Assembly: GCF_016756495.1 (NCBI RefSeq)
Contig: NZ_AP023243.1
Coordinates: 7,010,501 to 7,074,500, forward strand
Direction of reading: 5' to 3'
Length of the DNA: 64,000 bases
From: Mesorhizobium sp. 113-3-3
GTDB taxonomy: Bacteria; Pseudomonadota; Alphaproteobacteria; Rhizobiales; Rhizobiaceae
Position numbers and translations under genes: made by a program. The notes beneath the pieces were generated by a model. It was given only the letters and a program-made list of their open reading frames with translations. It was not told the DNA's origin and ran no database searches. Below are positions 35,763 through 46,219 of this stretch, one piece after another (position 1 is the stretch's first letter; every line of letters starts with the position of its first letter).

Positions 35763-36397
35763 GACGCCCTCCTCTGGCCGAACATGTCGGGATATCCCCG
35801 GGCCAGGACAGGAGCATGGTGATTGCGGCGCGAACGCACCACGTCCAGCGTATGCTCGTTGAAGGAGAGCAGGGTCGCCACGACCTGCTGATTGCCGTAG
35901 GTGCGCTGATAACCCAGCGGCGTCGCCAGGAAATGCAGCTGCAAGGCGCGCAACACCCACATCGGCTCGAACTCGATGATCACCTTGTCGACGCCGCGCT
36001 TCAGCCCCCACTCGACGAAGCCGGCGATCAATTCGGTGCCGACGGTCGAGACGCCGCGACGGCCATCGCGAAAACCGGCAGCCACCGCATAGCGGGTCAA
36101 TTCCCAGATGTTGGGGCCCGATGGCGGCGTTCCTTCGGAAAGGTCGGACAAGACCTCGGTCAGCAGATGGGGCCGCGTGGTCGGCAACATCCGTTGATAA
36201 CCGGCGACTTCGTTGCCTCTGATGACGATCTGATGCACCGCCTCGTCATGGTCGAACTGATCGACCTCGAATCCGTCCGGGCGCCGCAGGTCCTCCCACC
36301 CCATCTCTTCGACAAATATCTGGTAGCGCAGACGATGGACGGCCTCCCAAAGGTCGGGGCGTTCCATCAATTCTTGAGTAGTAAGACAAAAAAGCAT
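35759..36397 (-). CDS. Acyl-homoserine-lactone synthase (LuxI family)
   Basis: A 212-residue protein from ATG 36397 with GGAGA upstream. The LuxI invariant residues are in place: Arg 24, Phe 28 and Trp 34 in RYQIFVEEMGWE, Asp 46 and Asp 49 in DQFDHDE, Arg 69 in GYQRMLP, and Glu 99 and Arg 102 in WELTRYAV. It makes an N-acyl-homoserine lactone from SAM and an acyl carrier or acyl-CoA. It follows a LuxR gene and is coupled to a crotonase. A lux-box-like dyad lies 54 bases upstream. The acyl chain cannot be read from sequence. Confidence 0.93.
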   Translation of the reverse strand: MLFCLTTQELMERPDLWEAVHRLRYQIFVEEMGWEDLRRPDGFEVDQFDHDEAVHQIVIRGNEVAGYQRMLPTTRPHLLTEVLSDLSEGTPPSGPNIWELTRYAVAAGFRDGRRGVSTVGTELIAGFVEWGLKRGVDKVIIEFEPMWVLRALQLHFLATPLGYQRTYGNQQVVATLLSFNEHTLDVVRSRRNHHAPVLARGYPDMFGQRRAS

Positions 36398-36450
36398 GCC
36401 GTCGTCTCCTGGGTTTAAGAGGAAGATACGGCCGTGCTTCAACGAGAAAA

Positions 36451-36470
36451 TTGCGTGATCACGTAGGCAA
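36451..36470 (-). promoter_or_regulatory. Candidate lux box before the acyl-HSL synthase gene
   Basis: A 20-bp element with TTGC/GCAA ends around the palindrome CGTGATCACG. It is only partly symmetric as a whole, but size, end bases and a distance of 54 bases from the ATG suit a LuxR site overlapping a -35 region. Confidence 0.5.
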
Positions 36471-36495
36471 GAAATTCCAGGTCGGCACGGCCGAC

Positions 36496-37227
36496 CTAGC
36501 TAATGTAGCCGCGCCTTATCGCTTCGGCGACCGCCTGGACCCGGTTGACGGCACCGAGTTTGCTTTTGGCGTTAAGAAGATGTTTCTCCGACGTGTGTTC
36601 GGAGATGCCGAGAATTTGCGAAATCTCCCATTCCGACTTGCCGACGGCGGCCCATTGCAGGCATTCGCGCTCGCGCGGGGTCAGTTCGATATGGTCAATG
36701 GTCTTGGTCGCCATGGTGTGGATTTGCATGGCGCGGCCCACGGCATAGGTCGAGACCAGCGACACAAGGCCGAACTCGGCCGCCGACAGCTGCACGGCCT
36801 CGCCACCCAGCGACACCATGACGATCTGGCCATCGAGCGTGATCAGCGGGAAGGCCAGCCCGTCGCGCAGCTTGAAGGCGCCGGCATCGCCCATCACCTC
36901 GTCGCTGCTCTTGTCGAAGCTAATGCCCTGGGCGGCTTCGCGCCACTGGAACGGCGCCTGCAGCTGCTTCATGTGGCTGACCACCGGATCGTGGTCGACA
37001 TAGTTGCGCGCCACGTAGCGCTCCAGCCATTCGACAGGCCAATCGCAAAGCAGCACATGCTGCTTTTGCTGCCCGGTCGGCGTGCCTGGCTGCGGAACGG
37101 TTCCCGCCATCAGCGCGGTCAGGCCGAAATCCGAGGTTATGCCCAAAAGTTTCTCGCAGACCGCCGCCGCCGTTCCGGCGTGCTGCAGTTGGTCTATGTA
37201 TTCCAGCGTACGATCGAATTGACCCAT
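36496..37227 (-). CDS. LuxR-family quorum-sensing regulator
   Basis: A 243-residue regulator. The autoinducer-binding domain (about 1-165) keeps the WLERYVARNYVDHDPVV pattern with the Trp, Tyr and Asp ligand contacts, and APFQW in the pocket. The C-terminal GerE-type HTH is LTPRERECLQWAAVGKSEWEISQILGISEHT, followed by VNRVQAVAEAIRRGYI. It is upstream of the acyl-HSL synthase on the same strand, so it is the likely cognate receptor. Confidence 0.93.
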   Translation of the reverse strand: MGQFDRTLEYIDQLQHAGTAAAVCEKLLGITSDFGLTALMAGTVPQPGTPTGQQKQHVLLCDWPVEWLERYVARNYVDHDPVVSHMKQLQAPFQWREAAQGISFDKSSDEVMGDAGAFKLRDGLAFPLITLDGQIVMVSLGGEAVQLSAAEFGLVSLVSTYAVGRAMQIHTMATKTIDHIELTPRERECLQWAAVGKSEWEISQILGISEHTSEKHLLNAKSKLGAVNRVQAVAEAIRRGYIS

Positions 37228-37485
37228 CGCAACATCAACCCCATGTTGCCTCTTGCATTGAGATCAATGGTCCATGCGTTGTCTGCATTTGGCCACCGAC
37301 CACGGATTGCAACGCGCAAATTCTCGGTTGTGGTTCTCGACCCCGGTCCCCAACCAAGGCGGCCACCGCTGTTTGCAAACGTGCTAAAGCATAACCTGAA
37401 ATTGGCGCGTTGAAATCAAAAACCATTGTGCCTGTACCATTTTCGTACCAAAACCGGTGCGAACAAGAGTGCGGCGGAGTCTATC

Positions 37486-38337
37486 GTGGCGTTCCAATGG
37501 AGGTTCCCGGTCCTGGCGTCGCTGTTGATCGCGGCGCTGCCATGGGCTCCCGGGGCGCGCGCGGCCGAACCGCAGGTCCCGGTGTTGTGGGACGCCAAGG
37601 AACGGTTGCCGAAGCCCGACCTTTCGGCATTGCCACGGCTGCGATTCCTGACGACCACGGATTTTCCACCCTTCAACTTCCTCGACGGCGCGGGAAAGCT
37701 TTCCGGTTTCCACATCGACCTGGCGCGCGCCATCTGTGCCGAACTCGGCATTGCCGACAAATGCCAGATCCAGGCCCTGCCTTGGGGCGAACTCGAAGGG
37801 GCACTCGAGAAAGGCGAAGGCGAAGCCATCATCGCCGGCATCGCCGCGACGCCGCAATCGCGCCAGACATACGCCTTCTCGCGCTCGTATCTGCAGTTTC
37901 CGGCGCGTTTCATCACGCCGAAGAACAAGGCGCTTGCCGAACCGGTCTTCGACAAGCTGCGCAGCAAACGCGTCGGCGTAATCGCCGGCTCGGCGCATGA
38001 GCGCATGCTGCGCGACTATTTCAACACGGTCCAGATCGTCTCCTTCGACGGACCGGAAGCCCTCTACGGCGATCTCAAGGCGGGCAAGATCGACGCCGCC
38101 TTCGGTGACGGCATGCGTTTCGCCTTCTGGCTGGGCGGCTCGGATGCGGCCGGCTGCTGCCGTTTTGCCGGCGGTCCCTATCTGGCGCCCGAATATCTGG
38201 GCACCGGCATGGCCATCGCCACAAGGGCGGACAACCCGACGCTGGCCGCGGCGATCGATTACGCGCTGCAGGAGATTTCGATGAAAGGAACCTTCGCCGA
38301 ATTCTACCTGCGCTATTTCCCGGTCAGTTTTTTCTAG
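37486..38337 (+). CDS. Periplasmic solute-binding protein, family 3-like
   Basis: Read from GTG 37486 with GGAG six bases ahead, giving 283 residues; ATG 37426 would add a 20-residue extension before the signal peptide. The signal peptide ends PGARAAEP. The mature part is a type II periplasmic binding fold: LRFLTTTDFPPFNFLDGAGKLSGFHIDLARAIC, IIAGIAATPQSRQTYAFSRSYL, and GVIAGSAHERMLRDYF. Such proteins bind amino acids or related small molecules. No transporter genes are adjacent, so it may feed a distant permease or have a sensing role. Confidence 0.85.
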   Translation: MAFQWRFPVLASLLIAALPWAPGARAAEPQVPVLWDAKERLPKPDLSALPRLRFLTTTDFPPFNFLDGAGKLSGFHIDLARAICAELGIADKCQIQALPWGELEGALEKGEGEAIIAGIAATPQSRQTYAFSRSYLQFPARFITPKNKALAEPVFDKLRSKRVGVIAGSAHERMLRDYFNTVQIVSFDGPEALYGDLKAGKIDAAFGDGMRFAFWLGGSDAAGCCRFAGGPYLAPEYLGTGMAIATRADNPTLAAAIDYALQEISMKGTFAEFYLRYFPVSFF

Positions 38338-38354
38338 GGGCCAAGCAGATTTTC

Positions 38355-38768
38355 TCAGGTCAGCGTGCGCAGCCGCGCCTTGGCCGCGCGGCCGATGGCG
38401 GCGACGGTCAGCGTGTCGAGATCGAGCTGACGGCGGATCAACTGCAGCACCCGCACTTCCTCCAGCCGCATTTCGAGATCGACGGCGGCAACTTCGAAGG
38501 CCGCGGCATAGGCGGTGTCGCGCAGGCGCTCCGGCAGGGCTTCCGCCACCTGGGCCAGCACACCCTCCAGGCCATCCTTCTCGTGCAACTGCTTTTGACA
38601 GGCCTGGGCGACTGGAACCAGCCGATCCTGCTTGAAATCCTCGAACACCGGCCATGAGCGGACAACGTCGCCGATCCTGGCCAGTTCGACGTCGGTCATG
38701 TCGCGGTCGGAGGCAGAGGTGATGACCATCAGGTAGATCAGGGCTTCATGCGGGGTCGGCAACGGCAT
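38355..38768 (-). CDS. TerB-like (tellurite resistance/DjlA-type) helical protein
   Basis: A 137-residue alpha-helical protein with the TerB pattern: an N-terminal LIYLMVITSASDRDMTDVELARIGDVV helix pair with acidic residues and a second AYAAAFEVAAVDLEMRLEEVRVL repeat. It is a cytoplasmic single-domain member. TerB homologues bind metal and are linked to stress response, but the role of this stand-alone type is not known. It converges on the binding protein and is divergent from lysK. Confidence 0.75.
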   Translation of the reverse strand: MPLPTPHEALIYLMVITSASDRDMTDVELARIGDVVRSWPVFEDFKQDRLVPVAQACQKQLHEKDGLEGVLAQVAEALPERLRDTAYAAAFEVAAVDLEMRLEEVRVLQLIRRQLDLDTLTVAAIGRAAKARLRTLT

Positions 38769-38941
38769 TCTTTACTCCTTGAACGGGTTTCGAAGGTAGG
38801 AACGGGGGTCGAAGGCCGCAAGGAAAAAGCGCTGCACGCGTTGACGCTCCGGCCATGCGCGCCTAGAGGACCGATTGAAAATCGACATCTGCGGCCGAGC
38901 CAGCGAACAATCCGGCCGGCGAACAATTTGGAAAACAGGAC

Positions 38942-40588
38942 ATGGCGGGATCAAACATAATCGATCTCAACCCCGAACTGCTGGCGGCCGCGGCCGAGAG
39001 CAAGGCGTGGCCGTTCGAGGAAGCCAAAAAGATCATCGAACGCTACAAGGGCAGCGACTTTCCCGAAACGATCCTGTTCGAGACCGGCTACGGTCCATCC
39101 GGCCTGCCGCATATCGGCACGTTCGGCGAGGTGGCGCGCACCTCGATGGTGCGCCATGCGTTCCGCGTGCTCACGCAGGACAAGGTCGCGACCAAGCTCT
39201 TGTGCTTCTCCGACGACATGGACGGCATGCGCAAGATACCCGACAACGTGCCGGATCGCGCAGCACTTGAACAGCATCTGCACAAGCCGCTGTCTTCGGT
39301 TCCCAATCCGTTCGGCGGCGACTATGCGAGCTTCGCCGACCACAACAATGCGATGCTCTGCCGCTTCCTCGACACGTTCGGCTTCGACTACGAATTCGCC
39401 AGCGCGACGCAGTATTACAAATCGGGCCGTTTCGACGCGATGCTGCTGCGGGCCGCCGAACGCTACGACAAGATCATGGCGGTGATGCTGCCGACGCTTG
39501 GGGCCGAGCGGCAGGCGACCTACAGCCCGTTCCTGCCGATTTCCCCGAAGAGCGGCCGGGTGCTTTACGTGCCGATGAAGCATGTCGACGCCAAGGCCGG
39601 CACCATAACCTTCGACGACGAGGGCACCGAGACCACGCTTTCGATCACTGGCGGCCGGGTGAAGCTGCAGTGGAAGCCGGACTTCGGCATGCGCTGGGCA
39701 GCGCTCGGCGTCGATTTCGAAATGTTCGGCAAGGACCACCAGACCAATGCCGTGGTCTATGACCGCATCTGCAACATACTGGGCGGGCGCGCGCCCGAGC
39801 ATTTCGTCTACGAGCTGTTCCTCGACGAAAACGGCCAGAAGATCTCGAAGTCGAAGGGCAACGGCCTGACCATCGACGAATGGCTGACCTATGCCCCGAC
39901 CGAGAGCCTCGGGCTCTACATGTACCAGCGGCCGCGGCAGGCCAAGAAGCTCTATTTCGACGTCATCCCGAGGGCGGTGGACGAGTATTACACCTTCCTT
40001 GCCGCCTACCCCAGGCAGGACTGGAAGGAGCGGCTGGGCAATCCGGTCTGGCACATGCATGACGGCAACCCGCCTGATATCGACATGCCGGTGCCGTTCT
40101 CGCTGCTGCTCAACCTGGTCAGCGCCTCCAATGCTCAGAACAAGGACGTGCTGTGGGGCTTCATCTCGCGCCATACCAAGGATGTTACGCCGAAGACGCA
40201 CCCGGAGCTCGACCAGCTGGTCGGCCATGCGATCCGCTATTTCGACGATTTCGTGCGGCCGACGAAAACCTTCCGCCCGGCCGACGAGGTCGAGCGCGAG
40301 GCGCTCAAGGCCCTGGACGCAGCACTTGGCACGCTTCCGGCTGACGCCGGCGGCGAAGCGATCCAGAACGCTTCGCTCAACGTGGCGCGCAAGATCGAAC
40401 GCTATCAGGATCACTCCAAGCAGAGCCCGGAGGGCGGCCCGGGCGTTTCGGGCGCCTTCTTCCAGATGATCTACCAGGTACTCATCGGCCAGGAACGCGG
40501 CCCGCGCTTCGGCTCGTTCGCCGCGCTCTACGGCGTGGCCGAGACCCGCGCGCTCATTCAGCAGGCGTTGGCTGGTCAGCTGGCTTGA
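38942..40588 (+). CDS. lysK: Lysyl-tRNA synthetase, class I
   Basis: A 548-residue class I enzyme. The HIGH-type motif is HIGT (57-60) in [17 protein letters not shown], and the KMSKS-type motif is KISKSKGNG near residue 300. [16 protein letters not shown] is typical of LysK. Alphaproteobacteria and archaea use this form in place of class II LysRS. The 3-prime end overlaps the convergent SNase-like gene by 35 bp. Confidence 0.95.
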   Translation: MAGSNIIDLNPELLAAAAESKAWPFEEAKKIIERYKGSDFPETILFETGYGPSGLPHIGTFGEVARTSMVRHAFRVLTQDKVATKLLCFSDDMDGMRKIPDNVPDRAALEQHLHKPLSSVPNPFGGDYASFADHNNAMLCRFLDTFGFDYEFASATQYYKSGRFDAMLLRAAERYDKIMAVMLPTLGAERQATYSPFLPISPKSGRVLYVPMKHVDAKAGTITFDDEGTETTLSITGGRVKLQWKPDFGMRWAALGVDFEMFGKDHQTNAVVYDRICNILGGRAPEHFVYELFLDENGQKISKSKGNGLTIDEWLTYAPTESLGLYMYQRPRQAKKLYFDVIPRAVDEYYTFLAAYPRQDWKERLGNPVWHMHDGNPPDIDMPVPFSLLLNLVSASNAQNKDVLWGFISRHTKDVTPKTHPELDQLVGHAIRYFDDFVRPTKTFRPADEVEREALKALDAALGTLPADAGGEAIQNASLNVARKIERYQDHSKQSPEGGPGVSGAFFQMIYQVLIGQERGPRFGSFAALYGVAETRALIQQALAGQLA

Positions 40589-41414
40589 GGGCGCCGTCGA
40601 CCTCTTCCAGGATCGAGCCCGGCGCCTGAGGCGCCGGGGCCGGTGCGTCCGGCACCGCCGAGATGCCGGCAAGGTTCGGCGCCGATCCGAAAATGCCCTT
40701 CTTGGCGCTTTGCGCCTTTTCGCCAGCCTCGACATAGGGGCCGCCCTTGGCGGCACGCGCCCAGCCATTGTCGACCAGCCATCGGCCGACGTCCTGCTTG
40801 CCGATCCGGCATTCCGCCGCGATGCGGTCACGTCCGCCTTCGGGCGGCACGGTGCAGACCACCGCGCGGCCGCGCAGGAAGGCACGGAACGCCGTGCGGG
40901 CGCGGATGCCGCACGGCCAGGATTTGCCGTCGGTGGTGCAGGTTTCGTCTTGAGGAACCACGTCGATGCCGGAAATCGCGACCGAATAACCTTTCGCCTC
41001 GATCAGCCCAGCGGCTGTCGCGACCGGCTGGAACAGCTTCGTGCCATTCCAGTCATCGGGCATCTTCGGCTTGGGTGGCATGGCCAATGCCAGCTTGCTC
41101 AGCGGCTCGCGCGGCTCGACCCGCTCGAGTTCGCCTGCGGGCAGTTCCGGCGGAGCGACGACATCCGGATCGATCGCGCGCGAATGCACCACCGGCTTTG
41201 GCGGCGGCGGAGCTGGGGGCGCGGGAATGGCTGACGTGGCCGGTTCGCCAGGCCCGGCATCGGCGCCGGCTTGAGAGATCGTGTCCACCCCGGGATCGAT
41301 CTGGTCCACGGTGACGGTGCTTTGGCTTCCTTTCAGCGTGCGGCCGCCGGCAATGACCAGGGCTGCCATCACCGGGACCATCACAACCGCCAGAATGAGA
41401 TAGGGAAACCGCAC
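40554..41414 (-). CDS. Membrane-anchored thermonuclease (SNase)-like protein
   Basis: A 286-residue protein with an N-terminal signal anchor (about 4-25), a Pro/Ala-rich linker (about 55-90, including [11 protein letters not shown]) and a C-terminal SNase-like domain (about 125-250): [51 protein letters not shown]. The classical Arg/Glu catalytic set is not clearly kept, so nuclease activity is uncertain. It is probably periplasmic. It overlaps lysK tail to tail by 35 bp. Confidence 0.75.
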   Translation of the reverse strand: MRFPYLILAVVMVPVMAALVIAGGRTLKGSQSTVTVDQIDPGVDTISQAGADAGPGEPATSAIPAPPAPPPPKPVVHSRAIDPDVVAPPELPAGELERVEPREPLSKLALAMPPKPKMPDDWNGTKLFQPVATAAGLIEAKGYSVAISGIDVVPQDETCTTDGKSWPCGIRARTAFRAFLRGRAVVCTVPPEGGRDRIAAECRIGKQDVGRWLVDNGWARAAKGGPYVEAGEKAQSAKKGIFGSAPNLAGISAVPDAPAPAPQAPGSILEEVDGALKPADQPTPAE

Positions 41415-41423
41415 CAGCCCGAC

Positions 41424-42062
41424 CTACTGGCTTGCCCAGACGATCCGCGCCACCCATTCGACCTCGCGCATGGGAATGTCGCGGTCAGGGTGATCGGGAT
41501 TGAGCGAGACCAGCGCGATCGACTTGACGGTCTGGCGCTCGAGCACCTTGGCCATCACCTCGCCCGATGTGGTCTTGACGACGACGCGATCGCCCTTGCG
41601 GGTGATAGCGCCCGGCTCGACGATGAGCACATCGCCATTGCGGTAGAGCGGCAGCATGGAATCGCCTTGCACCTGCAGCGCATAGGAGCTCTCGGTCGAT
41701 TGCGCCGGCAGTTCGACCAGATCCCAGCCCTGCCCGGCGGGAAAGCCGGCATCGTCAAAGAAGCCGCCGGCGCCGGCCTGGGCAAAGCCGAGAAGCGGCA
41801 CGGATCTCCGGTAAGCGGGTGCCGTACCGATGCGGCCTTCGATCAGCCCGGTGAATTCGTCGAGCGAGGCACCCGTCGCCTCGATGATCTTGGCCAGTGA
41901 TTCGGTCGAGGGCCAGCGCGGCCGGCCGTCCGAGGATAGGCGCTTGGACTTGTTGAAGGCAGTCGAATCGAGGCCCGCGCGCCTTGCCAGACCTGACGCC
42001 GAAAGCGAATAACGCTCGGCAAGAGCATCGATGGCAGCCCAGACGCGGTCGTGCGAGAGCAT
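41424..42062 (-). CDS. XRE/S24-type transcriptional regulator (LexA/CI-like)
   Basis: A 212-residue protein from ATG 42062 with AAGGAGA upstream. An N-terminal HTH (about 5-70, SASGLARRAGLDSTAFNKSKR) is joined to a peptidase S24 domain with catalytic Ser 135 in VQGDSMLPLYRNGD and Lys 163 in GDRVVVKTT. An Ala-Gly pair at 96-97 (QAGAGG) could be the self-cleavage site. It resembles host-encoded repressors found widely in rhizobia rather than LexA itself. Targets are unknown. Confidence 0.85.
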   Translation of the reverse strand: MLSHDRVWAAIDALAERYSLSASGLARRAGLDSTAFNKSKRLSSDGRPRWPSTESLAKIIEATGASLDEFTGLIEGRIGTAPAYRRSVPLLGFAQAGAGGFFDDAGFPAGQGWDLVELPAQSTESSYALQVQGDSMLPLYRNGDVLIVEPGAITRKGDRVVVKTTSGEVMAKVLERQTVKSIALVSLNPDHPDRDIPMREVEWVARIVWASQ

Positions 42063-42189
42063 GTCGTGCTCTCCTTCGAGAGAGGAAAAAATGCCTTTCC
42101 CTTCTAGTCTCTGCATCCCGGTTTGTCCACCGGACGTACTCTGACGGCACACCCTTCGTGAAGGCTGCGGGAATGATGATCTCCGCTGC

Positions 42190-42735
42190 TCAGCCGGCCC
42201 CTTTGGTCAGGCCGCGCAGCCCCTGATGCGACGTCATGAAAATCCGCTCGGCCTCGGTCGGCGGACGCGGATTCACCGAGCGACCAAGCGCGGCGACGAC
42301 CTCGTCGATATCGAGGAAGCGGCGCGCCTTGCGATCGTAGACGCCGGCCGTCGTCAGGATCAAGGCGGCCGTCTCGCCATTGTCGAGGACGAAACGATGC
42401 TTGCCGATGACCTGGCTGCCTTCCCAGGTCTCGATCGAGGAGACCACTTCGAAGCGGCGCCATAGCCTGATCTCGCGCGCATAGACCGCCTGCAACCCGC
42501 CCATCATCGGCGCCCAGCCATTCTTGCGCGCCAGCGAGATCAGCCCGGCGCGGACGAACAGGTCGATGCGGCCGAGATCGGCCAGCATCATGTAGCGCGC
42601 ATTGTTGAGATGGACGTTGAAATCGATGTCGGTCGGCAGGCAGCGAAAGGCCAGCCGGCTTTCACCGCCCATCAAATAGGGGCCACGGCTGCGCGCCGTG
42701 GCCAGCATGCGCGCCATGCGCGCCCAGACGTACAT
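42190..42735 (-). CDS. Hotdog-fold acyl-CoA thioesterase-like protein
   Basis: A 181-residue protein with a single hotdog domain of the 4-hydroxybenzoyl-CoA thioesterase/THEM6 type: LPTDIDFNVHLNNARYMMLADLGRID (about 34-59) with the conserved Asp and Asn-Asn-Ala-Arg-Tyr, then AVYAREIRLWRRFEV and GKHRFVLDNGE. It probably hydrolyses acyl-CoA or related thioesters. It sits 9 bp downstream of the beta-oxidation multifunctional protein gene on the same strand, in keeping with fatty-acid breakdown. Confidence 0.82.
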   Translation of the reverse strand: MYVWARMARMLATARSRGPYLMGGESRLAFRCLPTDIDFNVHLNNARYMMLADLGRIDLFVRAGLISLARKNGWAPMMGGLQAVYAREIRLWRRFEVVSSIETWEGSQVIGKHRFVLDNGETAALILTTAGVYDRKARRFLDIDEVVAALGRSVNPRPPTEAERIFMTSHQGLRGLTKGAG

Positions 42736-42744
42736 GGCCTTTCG

Positions 42745-44964
42745 TCAGGCGGCCTGCTTCACGTCGCCCTTGGCGTAGGGGTCGAAGCGCTGGTAGAAGG
42801 TTTCGCCCTTTTCGGCCATGTCGATGAGCAGCTTGGGCGCCTTGAATTCGGCGCCGTATTTCTTCTGCAGCCCCTTGGCGATCTTGACGAATTCCTTGGC
42901 GCCGATGCCGTCGATATAGGACAGCGCGCCGCCCGTATAAGGCGCGAAGCCGAAGGCCAGGATCGAGCCGACATCGGCCTCACGTGGATCGGTGACGATG
43001 CCTTCCTCCATCACGCGCGCCGCTTCCAGCGCGATGGTGACCAGCAGGCGCTGCTGCAGTTCCTCATAGTCGACCTTGTCGGGCGCAAGCTGCGGATAGA
43101 GGTCCTTCAGACCCGGCCAAAGCTTCTTCTTCGCTGGCTTGGCCGGATAATCGTAGAAACCCTTGCCGTTCTTGCGGCCGAAACGGCCATGGTCGTCGAC
43201 CATGGTGTTGATCAGCGCCATCTGCCTGGGGTCGACGGCCTTGCCGCCGAGATCCCTGATGGTCTGCGTCATGATCTTCTGGGCAAGGTCGATCGCCGTC
43301 TCGTCGGTCAGCGCCAGCGGACCGACCGGCATGCCGGCGGCCTTCGCCGCATTCTCGATCATCGGAGCGGGAACGCCCTCGATCAGCATCTTGTAAGCTT
43401 CCGACATGTAGCGCAGCACGCAGCGGTTGACGTAGAAGCCGCGCGTGTCGTTGACGACGATCGGCGTCTTCTTGATGGCGCGGACGAAATCGATCGCGGT
43501 GGCCAGCGCCTTGTCGCCGGTCTTCTTGCCGAGGATGATCTCGACCAGCATCATCTTGTCGACCGGCGAGAAGAAGTGGATGCCGACGAAATTCTTCGGC
43601 CGGGCCGAATTCTTCGCCAGCGCGGTGATCGGAATGGTCGAGGTGTTCGACGCGAAGATCGCGGACGACTTCAGCACGGCCTCCGCCTGTTCGGTGGCTG
43701 CCTTCTTGACGGCCGAATCCTCGAACACCGCCTCGACCACGAGGTCGCAGCCGGCAAGGTCGGCATAGTCGGCTGTCGGCGTGATCAGCGACAGAAGCTT
43801 GTCCTTCTCCTCCGGCTTGGCGCGGCCCTTCTTGACCTGATCCGAGACCAGGCTGTCCGAATGCGCCTTGCCCTTTTCGGCCGACTCCATGTCGCGGTCG
43901 AGCAGCACCACGGGAATACCGGCCTTTGCCGTCACATAGGCAATGCCGGCGCCCATGAAGCCGGCGCCGAGAATGCCGATCTTCTTGAATTTGGTTTCCG
44001 GCACGCCGGCCGGGCGGCGGGCACCCTTGTTCAGTTCCTGCAGCGACACGAACAGCGAGCGGATCATCGCCGCCGCTTCCTTGGTCCGCATGATCTCGGT
44101 GAAATAGCGCTGTTCGATCCTGAGCGCGGTGTCGAACGGCACGAGCAGGCCTTCATAGACGCATTTCAGGATGGCGGCGGCCGCCGGATAATTGCCATAG
44201 GTCTCGCGACGCAGGATGGCGATGGCCGGCGGCCAGAGATTGGCGCCCGCGGCCGAGTAGACCGGGCCGCCGGGCAGCTTGAAGCCCTTCTCGTCCCAGG
44301 GCTGGACGGCTTTCAGGCCGTTCCTGATCATGGCCTTTGCCGTCTCGACCAATTTGGCCGGCTCGGCGATCTCGTGGATCAGGCCCATGGCCTTCGCCTT
44401 CTGCGGCGACAGATTCTGGCCGGAGGTCAGCATCTGCAGCGCCTGCTGCTGATCGGTCAGCCGCGGCACGCGCTGGGTGCCGCCGGCGCCGGGGAAGATG
44501 CCGACCTTGACTTCCGGCAAGGCCATCTTGACCTTGTCGGAGTCAGCGGCGACGCGGCCGTGGCAGGCCAGCGACAATTCGAAGGCGCCGCCCATGCAGG
44601 TGCCGTTGATCGCCGATACCCAGGGCTTGCCCGATGTTTCGAGCTTGCGCCACAGGCCGCCCATGCGGCCGGCATTGTCGAACAGCAGTTTTGCCGCCTT
44701 CTCCGGATCCTTGGTCTTTTCCTTGGCGAAGACGGCAAGCATCTTCTGCAGCATGGTGAGATCAGCGCCGCCGGAGAAGCTGTCCTTGCCCGAGGTGATC
44801 ACCGCACCCTTGATGCCGGCGTCGGCCATCACCTGGTCGATGATCTTGTCGAGTTCGCCCATCACCTCCTCGGTGAACACGTTCATCGAGCGATCCGGCA
44901 TGTTCCAGGTGACGAGCGCGATGCCGTCGGCGTCGGTGTCGAGGGTGAAATTGATGTAGCTCAT
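42745..44964 (-). CDS. fadJ: Fatty-acid oxidation multifunctional protein (enoyl-CoA hydratase/3-hydroxyacyl-CoA dehydrogenase)
   Basis: A 739-residue fusion. The N-terminal crotonase domain (about 1-190) has the Glu-bearing [15 protein letters not shown] and [18 protein letters not shown]. The NAD-binding dehydrogenase domain starts [18 protein letters not shown] near residue 333, with [11 protein letters not shown] and [15 protein letters not shown], and continues through the C-terminal 3HCDH regions. It catalyses hydration and oxidation of enoyl-CoA. It is 13 bp after the thiolase gene in the same operon. Whether to call it FadB or FadJ cannot be settled from sequence alone. Confidence 0.92.
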   Translation of the reverse strand: MSYINFTLDTDADGIALVTWNMPDRSMNVFTEEVMGELDKIIDQVMADAGIKGAVITSGKDSFSGGADLTMLQKMLAVFAKEKTKDPEKAAKLLFDNAGRMGGLWRKLETSGKPWVSAINGTCMGGAFELSLACHGRVAADSDKVKMALPEVKVGIFPGAGGTQRVPRLTDQQQALQMLTSGQNLSPQKAKAMGLIHEIAEPAKLVETAKAMIRNGLKAVQPWDEKGFKLPGGPVYSAAGANLWPPAIAILRRETYGNYPAAAAILKCVYEGLLVPFDTALRIEQRYFTEIMRTKEAAAMIRSLFVSLQELNKGARRPAGVPETKFKKIGILGAGFMGAGIAYVTAKAGIPVVLLDRDMESAEKGKAHSDSLVSDQVKKGRAKPEEKDKLLSLITPTADYADLAGCDLVVEAVFEDSAVKKAATEQAEAVLKSSAIFASNTSTIPITALAKNSARPKNFVGIHFFSPVDKMMLVEIILGKKTGDKALATAIDFVRAIKKTPIVVNDTRGFYVNRCVLRYMSEAYKMLIEGVPAPMIENAAKAAGMPVGPLALTDETAIDLAQKIMTQTIRDLGGKAVDPRQMALINTMVDDHGRFGRKNGKGFYDYPAKPAKKKLWPGLKDLYPQLAPDKVDYEELQQRLLVTIALEAARVMEEGIVTDPREADVGSILAFGFAPYTGGALSYIDGIGAKEFVKIAKGLQKKYGAEFKAPKLLIDMAEKGETFYQRFDPYAKGDVKQAA

Positions 44965-44977
44965 TGTTCTCTCCCCG

Positions 44978-46186
44978 TCAGACGCGTTCGATGATGGTTG
45001 CCGTGCCCATGCCGGCGCCGATGCACAGCGTCACCAGCGCGGTGTTGAGGTCGCGGCGCTCGAGTTCGTCCAGCACCGTGCCGAAGATCATCGCGCCGGT
45101 GGCGCCGAGCGGATGGCCCATGGCGATGGCGCCGCCATTGACGTTGATCCTGTCGTGCGGAATGTCGAAGGCCTGCATGTAGCGCAGCACCACCGAGGCG
45201 AAGGCCTCGTTGAGCTCGAACAGGTCGATGTCCGACAGCTTCATCTTGGCGCGCTTCAGCAGCTTCTCGGTAACGTCGACCGGGCCGGTCAGCATCAGCA
45301 CCGGCTCGGAGCCGATATTGGCGAAGGTGCGGATGCGGGCGCGAGGCTTGAGCCCCATCGCCTTGCCGGCCTTCTTCGAGCCGAGCAGCACGGCCGCCGC
45401 GCCGTCGACGATGCCCGACGAATTGCCGGCGTGATGGACGTGGTTTACCTCTTCCACCTCGGGGTGCTTCTGCACCGCGACCGCGTCGAAGCCGCCCATT
45501 TCGCCGGGCATGACGAAGGACGGGTTGAGCGAAGCCAGCGACTGCATGTCGGTCGAAGGCCGCATGTGCTCGTCATGATCGAGGATGGTCAGGCCGTTCT
45601 GGTCCTTGATCGGGATCACCGAATTCTTGAAGCGGCCATCGGCCCAGGATTTGGCGGCGCGCTTCTGGCTCTCGACCGCATAGGCGTCGACGTCGTCCCT
45701 GCTGAAGCCGTATTTGGTGGCGATCAGGTCGGCCGAGATGCCTTGCGGCACGAACCAGCCGGGCAGGCCGACCGAAGGGTCCATGAACCAAGCGCCGCCG
45801 GACATGCCCATGCCGACGCGCGACATGGATTCGACGCCACCGGCGATGACGATCTCGTCGGCGCCCTGCGCGATCTTGGCGGCGCCGAAATTGATGGCGT
45901 CGAGACCCGAGGCGCAGAAGCGTGAGATCTGCATGCCGGGCGCCTTGGTGTCGTAGCCTGCCTCGAAAGCGGCGGCGCGCGGAATGACCGAACCCGCCTC
46001 GCCGACGGGATCGACGCAGCCGAAGATGATGTCGTCGACGGTGCCGGTGTCCAGCCCGTTGCGGTCGCGCAGCGCTTCCAGCGTCTTGGCGGCGAGCCGC
46101 ACCGCCGGCACCTCGTGCAGCGATCCGTCCTTCTTGCCCTTGCCGCGCGGCGTGCGCACGGCGTCATAGACATAAGCCTCAGCCAT
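44978..46186 (-). CDS. fadA: Acetyl-CoA C-acyltransferase (thiolase)
   Basis: A 402-residue thiolase. The nucleophile Cys is in [15 protein letters not shown] (near residue 90), the second active-site histidine in [15 protein letters not shown], and the C-terminal Cys in [11 protein letters not shown]. It starts [26 protein letters not shown]. It performs the last step of beta-oxidation. It is 33 bp after the acyl-CoA dehydrogenase gene and upstream of the multifunctional protein in one operon. Confidence 0.93.
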   Translation of the reverse strand: MAEAYVYDAVRTPRGKGKKDGSLHEVPAVRLAAKTLEALRDRNGLDTGTVDDIIFGCVDPVGEAGSVIPRAAAFEAGYDTKAPGMQISRFCASGLDAINFGAAKIAQGADEIVIAGGVESMSRVGMGMSGGAWFMDPSVGLPGWFVPQGISADLIATKYGFSRDDVDAYAVESQKRAAKSWADGRFKNSVIPIKDQNGLTILDHDEHMRPSTDMQSLASLNPSFVMPGEMGGFDAVAVQKHPEVEEVNHVHHAGNSSGIVDGAAAVLLGSKKAGKAMGLKPRARIRTFANIGSEPVLMLTGPVDVTEKLLKRAKMKLSDIDLFELNEAFASVVLRYMQAFDIPHDRINVNGGAIAMGHPLGATGAMIFGTVLDELERRDLNTALVTLCIGAGMGTATIIERV

Positions 46187-46219
46187 TTTCGTGCTCCTTG
46201 GGTTTGCCGGTCGCCGCTC

